From positions 124,001 to 188,000 of the forward strand of contig CAVYXQ010000003.1 of the NCBI GenBank assembly GCA_963772555.1: 64,000 bases of DNA. Direction: 5' to 3'. Below, piece after piece: positions 37,035-46,310 of the stretch (position 1 is its first letter; each line of letters starts with the position of its first letter). This stretch comes from Roseiarcus sp963772555. Lineage in GTDB: Bacteria; Pseudomonadota; Alphaproteobacteria; Rhizobiales; Beijerinckiaceae. The notes beneath the pieces were generated by a model. That model worked only from the letters and a program-made list of their open reading frames with translations. It was not told the DNA's origin and searched no databases. The translations under genes were made by a program, and so were the position numbers.

Positions 37035-38294
37035 ATGACGCTTCGACTGTCGATCGAAAACGTGGATCGATTGCCCGATGGCGGACCGGTGCGAATCGAG
37101 GTGAAGGGCCGCGGGCTCGATCTCGGGCGCGACGCGCATCTCGATTGGACTTTGCCAGATCCGAGCCGCAGCATTTCCAGCAAGCATTGCGAAATCCGCT
37201 ATCGCGACGGCGGATATTGGCTGCACGACGTTTCGACGAACGGCACATTTGTCAACGGCGCGCAATATCGCCTCGACGCGCCGTATCTGATGCACGACGG
37301 CGATCGCCTGAGCATCGGCCCCTACATCATCGCGGTTTCGATCGAGGGGCAGCCAGGGCCAAGACGCGTCGCCGCGCCGGCCGCGACCGGCGGGCCGCAG
37401 GCCGACATTTGGGGAGCCGTCGGTCAGGCGGCCGCGCCCGACGATCGGGGCGCCTATCTGGTGCAGAATCGGCAAGAGCGTCCGCCTGACTTCCTCGACT
37501 TTGCCGCCGCGGTGGGACCAGCGGCCCCGTCAGCGCCCGATCCCGCACACACCGACGATTGGTTCGTCGCGCGTGCGCCTGAGCAGTCGCCGCCTCAAGT
37601 ACAGGCGCCGCCCCCGCTCCGTCGTCCGACCCCGCAGCGACCTCTGCTTGAAACCGCGTCTACCGCCCCCGCGGCGCCCTCGGGATCGCCGCTGCAGCCG
37701 GGCGGCGTGACAGACAACGCCGCTGAACTCCTCAATCGGATCGCGCGCGCAGCTGGAATTCCCGCATCCGCCTTGGCGGGTCGGGATCCTTGCGCGCTCG
37801 CCGACGAGATCGGCGCCACGTTACGTCTGACCGCGCAGAACCTTGCTCAGATGCTGTCGTCGCGCGCCGAATTGAAGACGCTTATGCGTTCGTCAAGTCG
37901 CACCATGATCCGCGCCGTCGAAAACAATCCACTTAAGTTCAGCAGTTCTCTGGACGAGGCGTTGGGAATCATGTTCGGCGCGCCGACGCGACAATATCTC
38001 GATGCACAGGCGACGATCGAGAAGAGCTTCTCGGACCTGAAATCCCATCAGATCCTGATCTACAGCGCGATGCAACGCGCGCTCGACGCGCTCTTCGAGG
38101 ATTTGGCGCCGGAGAAGATCGATCGGACGGTGGAGCCGGAACGGGGCCTCGCCGGTCTTGTCCAGTCCCGGAAGGCGAAACTATGGGACATTTACGTCGA
38201 ACGTTGGCGGGCCACGACAAAACGCGCCGACGGACGGCTGGCGGAAGCTTTCATGACGTTGTTCGCCGACGCCTATGATCGACTGCGAGAGTAG
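37035..38294 (+). CDS. tagH: T6SS FHA-domain protein (TagH/Fha)
   Basis: A 419-residue cytoplasmic protein. The N-terminal FHA domain (residues ~1-105) has the phosphothreonine-binding landmarks LGRDAHLDW, SISSKHCEI and HDVSTNGTFVNG. A Pro-rich linker follows, then a C-terminal TagH domain (residues ~225-419: NLAQMLSSRAELKTLMRSSS, NNPLKFSSSLDEALGIMF). In Agrobacterium, Fha binds phosphorylated TssL and activates secretion. It is the first gene of the set tagH-tssK-tssL-tssM-tagF-pppA. Confidence 0.92.
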   Translation: MTLRLSIENVDRLPDGGPVRIEVKGRGLDLGRDAHLDWTLPDPSRSISSKHCEIRYRDGGYWLHDVSTNGTFVNGAQYRLDAPYLMHDGDRLSIGPYIIAVSIEGQPGPRRVAAPAATGGPQADIWGAVGQAAAPDDRGAYLVQNRQERPPDFLDFAAAVGPAAPSAPDPAHTDDWFVARAPEQSPPQVQAPPPLRRPTPQRPLLETASTAPAAPSGSPLQPGGVTDNAAELLNRIARAAGIPASALAGRDPCALADEIGATLRLTAQNLAQMLSSRAELKTLMRSSSRTMIRAVENNPLKFSSSLDEALGIMFGAPTRQYLDAQATIEKSFSDLKSHQILIYSAMQRALDALFEDLAPEKIDRTVEPERGLAGLVQSRKAKLWDIYVERWRATTKRADGRLAEAFMTLFADAYDRLRE

Positions 38295-38377
38295 TGCGCC
38301 TTTGGGCCGGTAGCCCTTGGCGTTAGGCTCAGGGTCTATCGCGGGCCAGGTGGCCGATTGGAAGGGGGAAAGCGGCC

Positions 38378-39715
38378 ATGTCGTGGAACGCCAAAGTTAA
38401 CTGGACTGAGGGCCTCTTCTTACGGCCGCATCATTTTCAGCAAGGCGATCGGTATTTCGAAAACGCCATCGAGAGCCGGACGCGCCACATAACCCCTTAC
38501 CCTTGGGGCTTCGCCTGGCTGGAAATTGACCGCGATCTTGCCCAGCAGAGCAAGTTCGCCTTGCGGCGCGCGGCTGGGGTCATGCCCGACGGCGGCCTGT
38601 TCGATTTTCCCGGCGAAAGCCCGCCACCTGCGCCGATCGCGGCGCCGGAAGCAGCGGCCGGCCAACTGGTATGGCTAACCATGCCGGCGCGCGCGGACAA
38701 CTCTCGCGAGGTGAGTCCGGATCAGACCGAGAACGCGGCGCGCTACGTGGCGGGAGCCGAGACCGTGATCGATTCGACAGCCAACCTCCGCATCGAGGAG
38801 GAAATCGAGGTCGCGTATCCGCGCCTGGCCTACGAAATCCGCAAGACTTCAAAGCCCGGGTATGTCGGCCTGCCGATCGCGCGCATCGTCGAGGTGCACG
38901 ACCGGACGCTTGTGTTTGATGAAAAATTCGCGCCGCCTGTCCTTGTTTGCGCCGCGCACGCGACAGTCGAGGGTTGGCTCGACAGGGTCATTGGCTGGAT
39001 CGGCAACAAGCTCGACGAGCTTGCGCGATACGCGAGCGACGCGACGGCCGGCGGCGGTCTACAGAGCGGCGACTATTTGATGCTGCAGTGCCTCAATCGG
39101 GAAATACCGGCGCTCAAGCATTTCCGCTCGTCGCGCTACGTCCATCCCGAGCGCCTGTACGAGCAGCTTCTGCGGATCGCCGGCGAGCTTGCGACCTTCA
39201 CCACGTACGAACGCCGGGCGCGCGAATACGGCGTCTACAACCACGACGATCTCGAAAGCGTCTTCACCCCGGTTTTGCGGGACATCCAGGACTTCCTCAG
39301 CGCACGGCTCGATCGTCGCGCCATCCGGCTCGAGCTCATCGAACGCGCGCCGAACGCCTTCGTCTCGACGATCAGGGATCGCACATTGTTCCGCAACGCG
39401 ACCTTCGTGGTCGAAGTTTCGGCCCGTCGTCCGCTGACCGAGATCCAGACGAACCTGCCGGCTTTCCTCAAAGTGGGGCCGAACACGAAGATGAACGAAA
39501 TCGTGCATGCTCATTTGCCGGGAGTGCCCATCGTGCATCTGCCGACGCCGCCGCCGCAGATCCGGGCGCTCACCGACCACGTGTATTTCTATCTCGACCG
39601 CACTTCGCCCCTTTGGCCTGAATTCAGTCAGGCGACCGCGATTGGCATCCATTTCGCCGGCGACTGGCCGGAACTGCAGATGGAGCTTTGGGCAGTCCGG
39701 GAAGACCGTCAATGA
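38378..39715 (+). CDS. tssK: T6SS baseplate protein TssK
   Basis: A 445-residue protein opening WNAKVNWTEGLFLRPHHFQQGDRYFE, the hallmark of TssK (DUF876). TssK links the phage-like baseplate to the membrane complex through TssL/TssM and is essential for T6SS assembly. The full family length is present. Its TGA overlaps the ATG of tssL. Confidence 0.95.
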   Translation: MSWNAKVNWTEGLFLRPHHFQQGDRYFENAIESRTRHITPYPWGFAWLEIDRDLAQQSKFALRRAAGVMPDGGLFDFPGESPPPAPIAAPEAAAGQLVWLTMPARADNSREVSPDQTENAARYVAGAETVIDSTANLRIEEEIEVAYPRLAYEIRKTSKPGYVGLPIARIVEVHDRTLVFDEKFAPPVLVCAAHATVEGWLDRVIGWIGNKLDELARYASDATAGGGLQSGDYLMLQCLNREIPALKHFRSSRYVHPERLYEQLLRIAGELATFTTYERRAREYGVYNHDDLESVFTPVLRDIQDFLSARLDRRAIRLELIERAPNAFVSTIRDRTLFRNATFVVEVSARRPLTEIQTNLPAFLKVGPNTKMNEIVHAHLPGVPIVHLPTPPPQIRALTDHVYFYLDRTSPLWPEFSQATAIGIHFAGDWPELQMELWAVREDRQ

Positions 39716-41235
39716 CCAACGACGACGATCCCTTCGGGCGGCGCGACCGGACGGTCATCCGCCCCAATCCCGGGGGGAGGCGACCGGCCCCTTCAACGAC
39801 AGGCTCGCCCCCCTATTCTCCACCACCTGGCGGGGGGGCGCCGCCGGCCTCATCCCCTTCGCCGCCAGTCGCCTACCCGATGCCCCCCTATTCCCCGCCT
39901 CCGGCGCCGCAGCCGGGGCCGCCAGTCGCCGGACAGGGCGACTGGGACACCTGGATGAGCGCGCCGATCGCGCGAAATTTGTATGCCGCCCCCGGCGCGC
40001 CTGCGCCAATGACGCCGGCCCCTCTGTCGCCGCATGTTTCAGCCGACCTGGTGACGGTCGCGGCGAGCCCGCTCATGCGCGCGGCGGCCTCGCTCCTCTT
40101 GCTGCTTGGCCGCCTGCGCGCGTCGCTGTCGCGAGCCGGGGCTGGCCCGCTGATGGATCAGGTCGCCCAGGCGATCCAGCAATTCGAAGTGGATGCGCGA
40201 ACGGGCGGCGCTCCGAACGACCAAATCGAAACAGCGAAGTACGCGCTCGCGGCGTGCGCCGACGACATTGTGCAAAACCTGCCGAGCGAGGACAGCCGGA
40301 TCTGGACGCAGTACAGCATGCTGGTCCGGTTCTTCAATGAGCGTCTCGGCGGGGTCAGGTTCTTCAAGGAGCTCGATCGCGCCAAGCAGAATCCGGCAGT
40401 AAACCTCGGTCTTCTCGAGGTCATGCACGCCTGCCTTAGTCTGGGCTTCGAGGGCGTTTACCGCGCGTCGGGCGGGCCAGGCGCCCTGCAGGGGATACGC
40501 CGCGATCTCTACGAGACCATTCGCCGAGCCCAGCCCAAGACGATCGAGGATTTGTCGCCGCACTGGCGGGGTCAAAACATCGCGCTTGTCGGAAGCCGGT
40601 TTCAGGTTCCCATCTGGGGCGTCGCGGCCGTGGCAGGCGCGGTTCTGTTCGGAACCTATCTGTTGCTGCGCAACTTCCTCAGCGGGCAGGCCGAAGCACT
40701 CGCGATCAAGATGGCCCAGGTTCATCCCAATGCCGAAATTTCCATCGCTCGCGAAACCGCGGTCGGCCCGCCGCCGGATCCGGCAAGCAAACGGTCGCTG
40801 CAGCTCCAGCGCATTCGCGCGGCCCTCGCCAAGGAAATTCTTGCCGGCAAGGTCGACGCCGATCAGTCGGCGACCAGGATCTTCGTGCGCATCGGCAGCG
40901 TCGTGCTGTTTCCTTCGGGCGGGGCAAGCGTGAATGCTTCGTTCGCTCCTATAGCGGCGAAAATCGCCGCTGCGCTCGACAAGGAACCCGGCACGATCAA
41001 CGTCGACGGCTATACCGACACCGATCCGATCCGCACGGTGGCCTTTCCTTCCAATTTTGAGCTCTCCGAGGCGCGCGCCCGATCGGTTGCCGCCATGCTG
41101 AAGCCAGCGCTCTCGCATCCGGAACGCGTCGCGGTGGCGGGCAAGGGGGCCGACAATCCGGTCGCTCCGAACGACAACGAGCAGAACAAGTCGAAGAACC
41201 GTCGCGTAGAAGTATCAATTCCGCGCGCGGACTGA
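39712..41235 (+). CDS. tssL: T6SS membrane protein TssL (DotU) with C-terminal OmpA domain
   Basis: A 507-residue protein from ATG 39712. A Pro-rich cytoplasmic N-terminus (to ~110) includes DRTVIRPNPGG with Thr14. The DotU domain (~115-290) has DDIVQNLPSEDSRIWTQYSM. One membrane helix (IWGVAAVAGAVLFGTYLLL, ~300-320) precedes a periplasmic OmpA/peptidoglycan-binding domain (~388-505: DGYTDTDPIRTVAFPSNFELSEARA, NRRVEVSI). This 'evolved' TssL anchors the complex to the cell wall without a separate TagL. Thr14 matches in position the phosphothreonine that recruits Fha in Agrobacterium tumefaciens. Confidence 0.95.
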   Translation: MTNDDDPFGRRDRTVIRPNPGGRRPAPSTTGSPPYSPPPGGGAPPASSPSPPVAYPMPPYSPPPAPQPGPPVAGQGDWDTWMSAPIARNLYAAPGAPAPMTPAPLSPHVSADLVTVAASPLMRAAASLLLLLGRLRASLSRAGAGPLMDQVAQAIQQFEVDARTGGAPNDQIETAKYALAACADDIVQNLPSEDSRIWTQYSMLVRFFNERLGGVRFFKELDRAKQNPAVNLGLLEVMHACLSLGFEGVYRASGGPGALQGIRRDLYETIRRAQPKTIEDLSPHWRGQNIALVGSRFQVPIWGVAAVAGAVLFGTYLLLRNFLSGQAEALAIKMAQVHPNAEISIARETAVGPPPDPASKRSLQLQRIRAALAKEILAGKVDADQSATRIFVRIGSVVLFPSGGASVNASFAPIAAKIAAALDKEPGTINVDGYTDTDPIRTVAFPSNFELSEARARSVAAMLKPALSHPERVAVAGKGADNPVAPNDNEQNKSKNRRVEVSIPRAD

Positions 41236-41270
41236 CCGAAGTTTCGACGGAAACGGAGCAAGCGATTTCG

Positions 41271-44200
41271 ATGAGTATGATCGGCTGGATCTGGATCGCC
41301 GTTAGCCTCGTTGGCGCCCTGATTCTCGCTGTGGTCGTCTGGCTCGCAGGACCGCTCGTCTACATTGGCGACGCGCAGCCCTTCGAGGGCGAGCTCACGC
41401 GGCTTCTCATCATCGCTCTCATCCTTCTGGTCGTGGTCGGATCGATCGTCTGGCGCGTCGTCGCGCGTCAGCGGGCGGCGGGGAAGATCGCACAGGCGAT
41501 GACCGAACCGGCGGCCGAAGAGAGCGACGCTCCGATCCTGAAGGAAAAGATGGAGGACGCTCTCGCCACCCTCAAGCGCACAGGAAAGTCGAGCGCGCGT
41601 GCGCTGTACGACCTGCCCTGGTACCTCATCATCGGGCCGCCCGGCGCCGGCAAGACAACCGCGCTCATCAACTCGGGCCTCAAGTTTCCGCTCGCGGGTG
41701 ACACCGCGGCCAAGGCGGTGCAGGGCGTTGGGGGAACGCGATACTGCGACTGGTGGTTTACGGACGCAGCCGTGCTTATCGACACCGCCGGGCGCTATAC
41801 GACGCAGGATTCAGACGCCAGGATTGATCGCAGGAGCTGGCTCGCCTTTCTCGAAATGCTGGGCACGAACCGTCCCCGCCAGCCGATCAACGGCGTCATC
41901 GTGGCGATAAGCATCGCGGACGTTCTGAACCTGCCCCCCGCAGAGGTCGCGGCCCACGCCAACGCGATCCGCAAGCGTCTCGACGAGCTGCATGAAGAGC
42001 TCGAGATCGATTTCCCCGTCTATGCGGTCTTCACCAAGATGGATCTCGTCGTCGGCTTCACCCAATATTTCGCCGATTTGGACGAGGCCAAACGGCAGGT
42101 CGTATGGGGAGCGACGTTCCAGACCGCCGACAAGAAAGCAAACAACGTCGGAAAGGTCACCGAGGAGATGGATCTTCTCATCCAGCGCATTTCCGAACGG
42201 ATGACCGAACGCCTGCAGGAGGAGCCGGATCTGCGCTCGCGCGCGGTCCTGTTTGGCTTTCCTGCTCAGCTCGGCGCGATCCGCAAGCCGATCGCTGATT
42301 TCCTCAACCGCATCTTCGAGCCGACCCGATATCAAACGACGGCGACTTTACGAGGCTTCTACTTCACCTCGGGCACCCAAGAGGGCACGCCCTTCGATTC
42401 TGTCATCGGGGCGCTGCAAAAGAGCTACGGGGTCGAGAGCGTTGGCGTCGCGGGCTTCTCCGGCGTCGGCAAGAGCTATTTTCTGCACGACCTGATGGCG
42501 AAGGTGATCTTCGATGAGGCGGGATGGGTCTCGACCAACATCGCTGCGGTTCGCCGCTCGTTCGCATTGCGAGCGGCGGCCTTCACGCTGATCGTGCTCG
42601 CAACCCTTGGGGTGTTGGGCCTTTGGTGGATGAGCTACGCGCGCAATTCGGCGCTCATCGCGGCGACCGCGCGGGGCGTTAACGATTATGTCGCCGCTGC
42701 GGGTCCGCTGATCGGACAAAGTTCCGTCTCCGACCCGAACCTGCTGCCGGTCTACGAACTGATCGGAGCCTTGCCCAATCTTCCAGTCGGTTACGCACGA
42801 CGCAACGACCGCACTCCTATCGATCAGACCTTCGGCCTCAGTCAGCGCTCGCGACTGCAGGACGCTTCCGACCAGATCTATCAGCAGGCGCTTGAACAGC
42901 TGATGCGGCCCCGCCTCGTGCTGTCGCTCGAACAGCAGATCCAGAAGAACATTGACAATCCGACCTTCGTCTACGAGTCGCTCAAGGTCTATTTGATGCT
43001 GGGCGGCAAGGCTCCGCGCGTCGACAAGGATCTGGTCGTCTCGTGGTTCGCCCGCGACTGGGAGGAGCGGGCATTTCCGGGCGCTCCCTACGCCGAAGGG
43101 CGCGCGCTTCTGCGCTCGCATCTCGAGGCGATGCTCGACATGGACACCGGGCAGGCGAGAAAGGTCTCGCTCAATGGTCCGCTTGTCGAACAGGCGCAAG
43201 CGACGCTCGCGCGCATGAGGGTAGCGGAGCGGGCGTACACCCTGCTGAAATCCGAAGCGCATAATGAGCCGATTGAAGACTGGGTAGCCTCACAGCGGGG
43301 AGGACCCGACATGGCGCTGGTTTTCGAGGCGGCGAATGGGGCCAGTCTCGATACCGTGCGCGTGCCCGCCTTCTATACTTACGACGGATTCGCCTCGGCC
43401 CTGCTTGGCCACATGCAGACAATCGCCGACAAGTTGCAAAAGGATAATTGGGTGCTCGGCGCCTCCGGCGACCAGGGCGCCGTCAAGCAGCAATACGTCA
43501 GCCTGTTTCCGGGTATTCTCGAGTTCTACGGCAGAGACTTCATTGCCGCATGGACGGCCGCCATCAACAATCTGCAGTTGAAACCGTTGCTCAACGACAA
43601 GCCGAAGTATCTCAAGCTCAGCGCCGCGTCGGCTCCAACCTCTCCGATCCGGCTCATTTTCGAATCCATTCGCGACGAGACAGCACTGACCCGCGAGCGT
43701 CCAAAGGCGGCGCGGAACGATGCAGCAACGGACCAGGCAAAACAGGACGCGCTGCGCGCGGTTAGCGATCGATTGGGCACGACGGGCCGGGAGGCGATCG
43801 ACCTGGCAATGAAGTCGCAGCGCAGGGCGGGCGATCCGCCGCCGGAAGTTCCGGGCGCGTCAATCGAGGCCTATTTCAAGCCCTTCCAGATCATGGTCGA
43901 CGGCGAGCCGGGGACGCGTCCAATCGACTCGCTGCTCGAGAATCTCAACCAACTTTACCGTGAACTCGTGGCTGCAGCGCAAAACCCGTCGCAGGCCAAG
44001 CAGGCGCTCGATCAGGTGGAGGTTCAAGTGGCGAGCTTGCGGGCGAACGTGACGCGGCTGCCACAACCGCTCGCCGGAATGATGGACAAGATCGCCAAGG
44101 ATGCAGCCGGAGACGCCAATGCCAGTTCCGTCGCCCAGGTCGCAGACGCGATGGCGCAAAATGTCACCGGGGCGTGCCAGCAGATCATCGCCAACCGCTA

Positions 44201-44828
44201 TCCCTTCGCCAGAAGCGACCGCGACGTGCCGATGGCGGATTTCGCGAAGCTTTTTGCGCCGGGCGGCGCAATCGATCGCTTCTTCTCCGCCAATCTGGAA
44301 CCACTCGTCAATCACAGCGGAAAGACTTGGGTGTGGAAGCCAAATCCCAACCTGTCGCGCAGACTTTCGGAGACGACCTTACGCGAGTTCCAGCAGGCGG
44401 CCGAAATCCGCGACGCGTTCTTTCCGACCGGCGGCAATGTGCCGAACGTCACTCTGGAGGTGAAACCGCTGACGTTGAGCAGCGACGCCCAGACCGCGAC
44501 CCTCTCGATCAACGGCGCGAGCGTCGTCGCCCAACAGGGGACGACCAGCGCTGCAGCGAACGTACAGTGGCCCGGCGCAGGTGTGGGCGAAGCTTCGATC
44601 CTGATGGCGCCAGACATGCCGGACCGGCAGTCCAAACTGGAACGGACGGGGGCTTGGGCGCTGTTCAGGCTGGTTGACGCAGGTTCATCGATCCAGAGCG
44701 GAAATGCGCTCAAGGTCAGCTTCGTTGTGTTCGGCCGGGAGGTGTCTTATCAATTCACATCCTCGTCGCTCACGAACCCCTTGAGCATGCCGTCGCTCCG
44801 GCAGTTCAAGTGTCCCAATGGATTGTGA
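41271..44828 (+). CDS. tssM: T6SS membrane protein TssM (IcmF)
   Basis: A 1185-residue inner-membrane protein. Two N-terminal helices (~5-30, 43-65) and a third near 435-455 (TLIVLATLGVLGLWWMSY) frame a cytoplasmic NTPase domain with an intact Walker A, GPPGAGKTTAL, near residue 124. A large periplasmic region follows, ending in the IcmF C-terminal domain (ERTGAWALFRLVDAGSSIQSG). TssM spans the periplasm with TssL and TssJ; the Walker motif suggests nucleotide hydrolysis matters, as in Agrobacterium. No tssJ lies in the window. Confidence 0.95.
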   Translation: MSMIGWIWIAVSLVGALILAVVVWLAGPLVYIGDAQPFEGELTRLLIIALILLVVVGSIVWRVVARQRAAGKIAQAMTEPAAEESDAPILKEKMEDALATLKRTGKSSARALYDLPWYLIIGPPGAGKTTALINSGLKFPLAGDTAAKAVQGVGGTRYCDWWFTDAAVLIDTAGRYTTQDSDARIDRRSWLAFLEMLGTNRPRQPINGVIVAISIADVLNLPPAEVAAHANAIRKRLDELHEELEIDFPVYAVFTKMDLVVGFTQYFADLDEAKRQVVWGATFQTADKKANNVGKVTEEMDLLIQRISERMTERLQEEPDLRSRAVLFGFPAQLGAIRKPIADFLNRIFEPTRYQTTATLRGFYFTSGTQEGTPFDSVIGALQKSYGVESVGVAGFSGVGKSYFLHDLMAKVIFDEAGWVSTNIAAVRRSFALRAAAFTLIVLATLGVLGLWWMSYARNSALIAATARGVNDYVAAAGPLIGQSSVSDPNLLPVYELIGALPNLPVGYARRNDRTPIDQTFGLSQRSRLQDASDQIYQQALEQLMRPRLVLSLEQQIQKNIDNPTFVYESLKVYLMLGGKAPRVDKDLVVSWFARDWEERAFPGAPYAEGRALLRSHLEAMLDMDTGQARKVSLNGPLVEQAQATLARMRVAERAYTLLKSEAHNEPIEDWVASQRGGPDMALVFEAANGASLDTVRVPAFYTYDGFASALLGHMQTIADKLQKDNWVLGASGDQGAVKQQYVSLFPGILEFYGRDFIAAWTAAINNLQLKPLLNDKPKYLKLSAASAPTSPIRLIFESIRDETALTRERPKAARNDAATDQAKQDALRAVSDRLGTTGREAIDLAMKSQRRAGDPPPEVPGASIEAYFKPFQIMVDGEPGTRPIDSLLENLNQLYRELVAAAQNPSQAKQALDQVEVQVASLRANVTRLPQPLAGMMDKIAKDAAGDANASSVAQVADAMAQNVTGACQQIIANRYPFARSDRDVPMADFAKLFAPGGAIDRFFSANLEPLVNHSGKTWVWKPNPNLSRRLSETTLREFQQAAEIRDAFFPTGGNVPNVTLEVKPLTLSSDAQTATLSINGASVVAQQGTTSAAANVQWPGAGVGEASILMAPDMPDRQSKLERTGAWALFRLVDAGSSIQSGNALKVSFVVFGREVSYQFTSSSLTNPLSMPSLRQFKCPNGL

Positions 44829-44831
44829 GCG

Positions 44832-45539
44832 ATGCCGGCCGGTCTGTTCGGCAAATTGCCCGACAAGCGCGATTTCATCGCCGCCAACGCGTCCCGTCGT
44901 TTTCTCGACGTCTGGGAACCCTGGCTCCAGGCCGGCGTCGCGATGTCGAAGCAAATGCTGGGCCCGGCTTGGACCGACGCGTACAATCGCGCTCCAATCT
45001 GGCGCTTCTGGCTTGGCGCCGATTTTTTCGGCGAGGCGACGATTGGCGCGTTCATGCCGTCGATCGACGGCGTTGGCCGATCTTTCCCGCTCGCGGTCTT
45101 CGCCGGCGAAGGCGAACAGTCGCTGACACCGCCGGAACTCGACCCCAACGATGAATGGTGTGAAGCCGCGGAGGCGATTCTCCTCGACGCCCTTGAACCC
45201 GGAGCAACATTGGAGGCGATCGCAGACAGGGTCTCGGCCATGCCCGCGCCGGCCTTGCGGTCTCGATCGAGCCAGGACGCGGGTCTTTGCGAGCTGCCGG
45301 AGGGCGGGGTTCTGGCGCGGGACATCAAGCGCGGAATTCCGCTCGCTTTTTTCGCCGCGCGTCGGTTCGGCTATCGCCGCGCTTTCGCCTCCCAATCCTT
45401 TTGGTGGACCGTGGGCGGCGAGACCTTTCCGCCGCTCGCATTGGCGCAGGTCGGCCTTCCAGCGGCGATGCGCTTTTCTGACATGCTGACCGGGGCCTTT
45501 GTCGACCTGGAGGCGACCGTCTTGGGGGAGACGAAATGA
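44832..45539 (+). CDS. tagF: T6SS-associated protein TagF
   Basis: A 235-residue protein starting MPAGLFGKLPDKRDFIAANA, typical of TagF. In Pseudomonas and Agrobacterium TagF is a post-translational repressor of T6SS assembly that acts together with Fha. Start is only three bases after the tssM stop and its stop overlaps the pppA start. In some Agrobacterium relatives TagF and PppA are fused; here they are separate. Confidence 0.92.
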   Translation: MPAGLFGKLPDKRDFIAANASRRFLDVWEPWLQAGVAMSKQMLGPAWTDAYNRAPIWRFWLGADFFGEATIGAFMPSIDGVGRSFPLAVFAGEGEQSLTPPELDPNDEWCEAAEAILLDALEPGATLEAIADRVSAMPAPALRSRSSQDAGLCELPEGGVLARDIKRGIPLAFFAARRFGYRRAFASQSFWWTVGGETFPPLALAQVGLPAAMRFSDMLTGAFVDLEATVLGETK

Positions 45540-46276
45540 GCCGCGGTTTCGCGTTCCAAACGGCATGCGTGAGCGATATCGGCTTGGCGCGCGAGCTCAA
45601 CGAGGACAGCGTGCTCGTGATGCCGGAGATCGGACTTTGGGCGGTCGCCGACGGGATGGGCGGCTACAGGGGCGGGGATATCGCCAGCCGGGCCGTTGTC
45701 GATGCGCTCAAGACTCTCGCTCCGAGCGCATCTGCGGCCCATCTCATGGCTGAATTCGAGAGCAAGATCGTCCGCGTCAACTCGGACCTGCGCGTGCTTG
45801 CGCAATCGAACCACACAATTGTCCTCGGCACGACTTTGGTGGCGCTGATGATCCATGGGCGCCATTTCGCTTGCGTCTGGTGCGGCGACAGCCGCGCCTA
45901 TCTTCGGCGGGACGGCGCGCTTTCCCAGGTCTCGCGCGATCATTCCGAGGTCCAGGAGCTGATCGACCGCGGGCTGCTCGACAAGGAAGAGGCAAGAATC
46001 TGGCCCGGCCGCAATGTGGTGACGCGCGCCCTCGGCGCAGCCGATCAGGCGGAACTCGAACTCGTCGATGGGGAAATCCATGACGGCGACCGGTTCCTGC
46101 TGTGCAGCGACGGACTGACGTCGCATGTCGGGGACAAGGAGATTGCTGCTCTGCTGGTCGCCGAGGAACCGCAGAAGGCTTGCCAGGACCTGCTCCAGTT
46201 GACGCTCGGCCGGGGCGCGAGCGACAACGTCTCCATCATCGTCGTCGACGTAAGCCCCAGGGGTGACGCGATTTGA
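45536..46276 (+). CDS. pppA: PP2C-type Ser/Thr phosphatase of T6SS (PppA)
   Basis: A 246-residue PP2C phosphatase with the metal-binding motifs in order: RELNEDSVL, WAVADGMGG, GTTLVALMI, CGDSRAYLRRDG, LLCSDGLTSHV and GASDNVSIIVVDV. It would reverse the phosphorylation done by the PpkA-like kinase at 49048 and reset T6SS. It is the last gene of the operon; the next gene is convergent, 34 bp away. Confidence 0.93.
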   Translation: MSRGFAFQTACVSDIGLARELNEDSVLVMPEIGLWAVADGMGGYRGGDIASRAVVDALKTLAPSASAAHLMAEFESKIVRVNSDLRVLAQSNHTIVLGTTLVALMIHGRHFACVWCGDSRAYLRRDGALSQVSRDHSEVQELIDRGLLDKEEARIWPGRNVVTRALGAADQAELELVDGEIHDGDRFLLCSDGLTSHVGDKEIAALLVAEEPQKACQDLLQLTLGRGASDNVSIIVVDVSPRGDAI

Positions 46277-46310
46277 ACGCCCGCCTGCGGCCAATGCGGC
46301 GTAGGCCTCG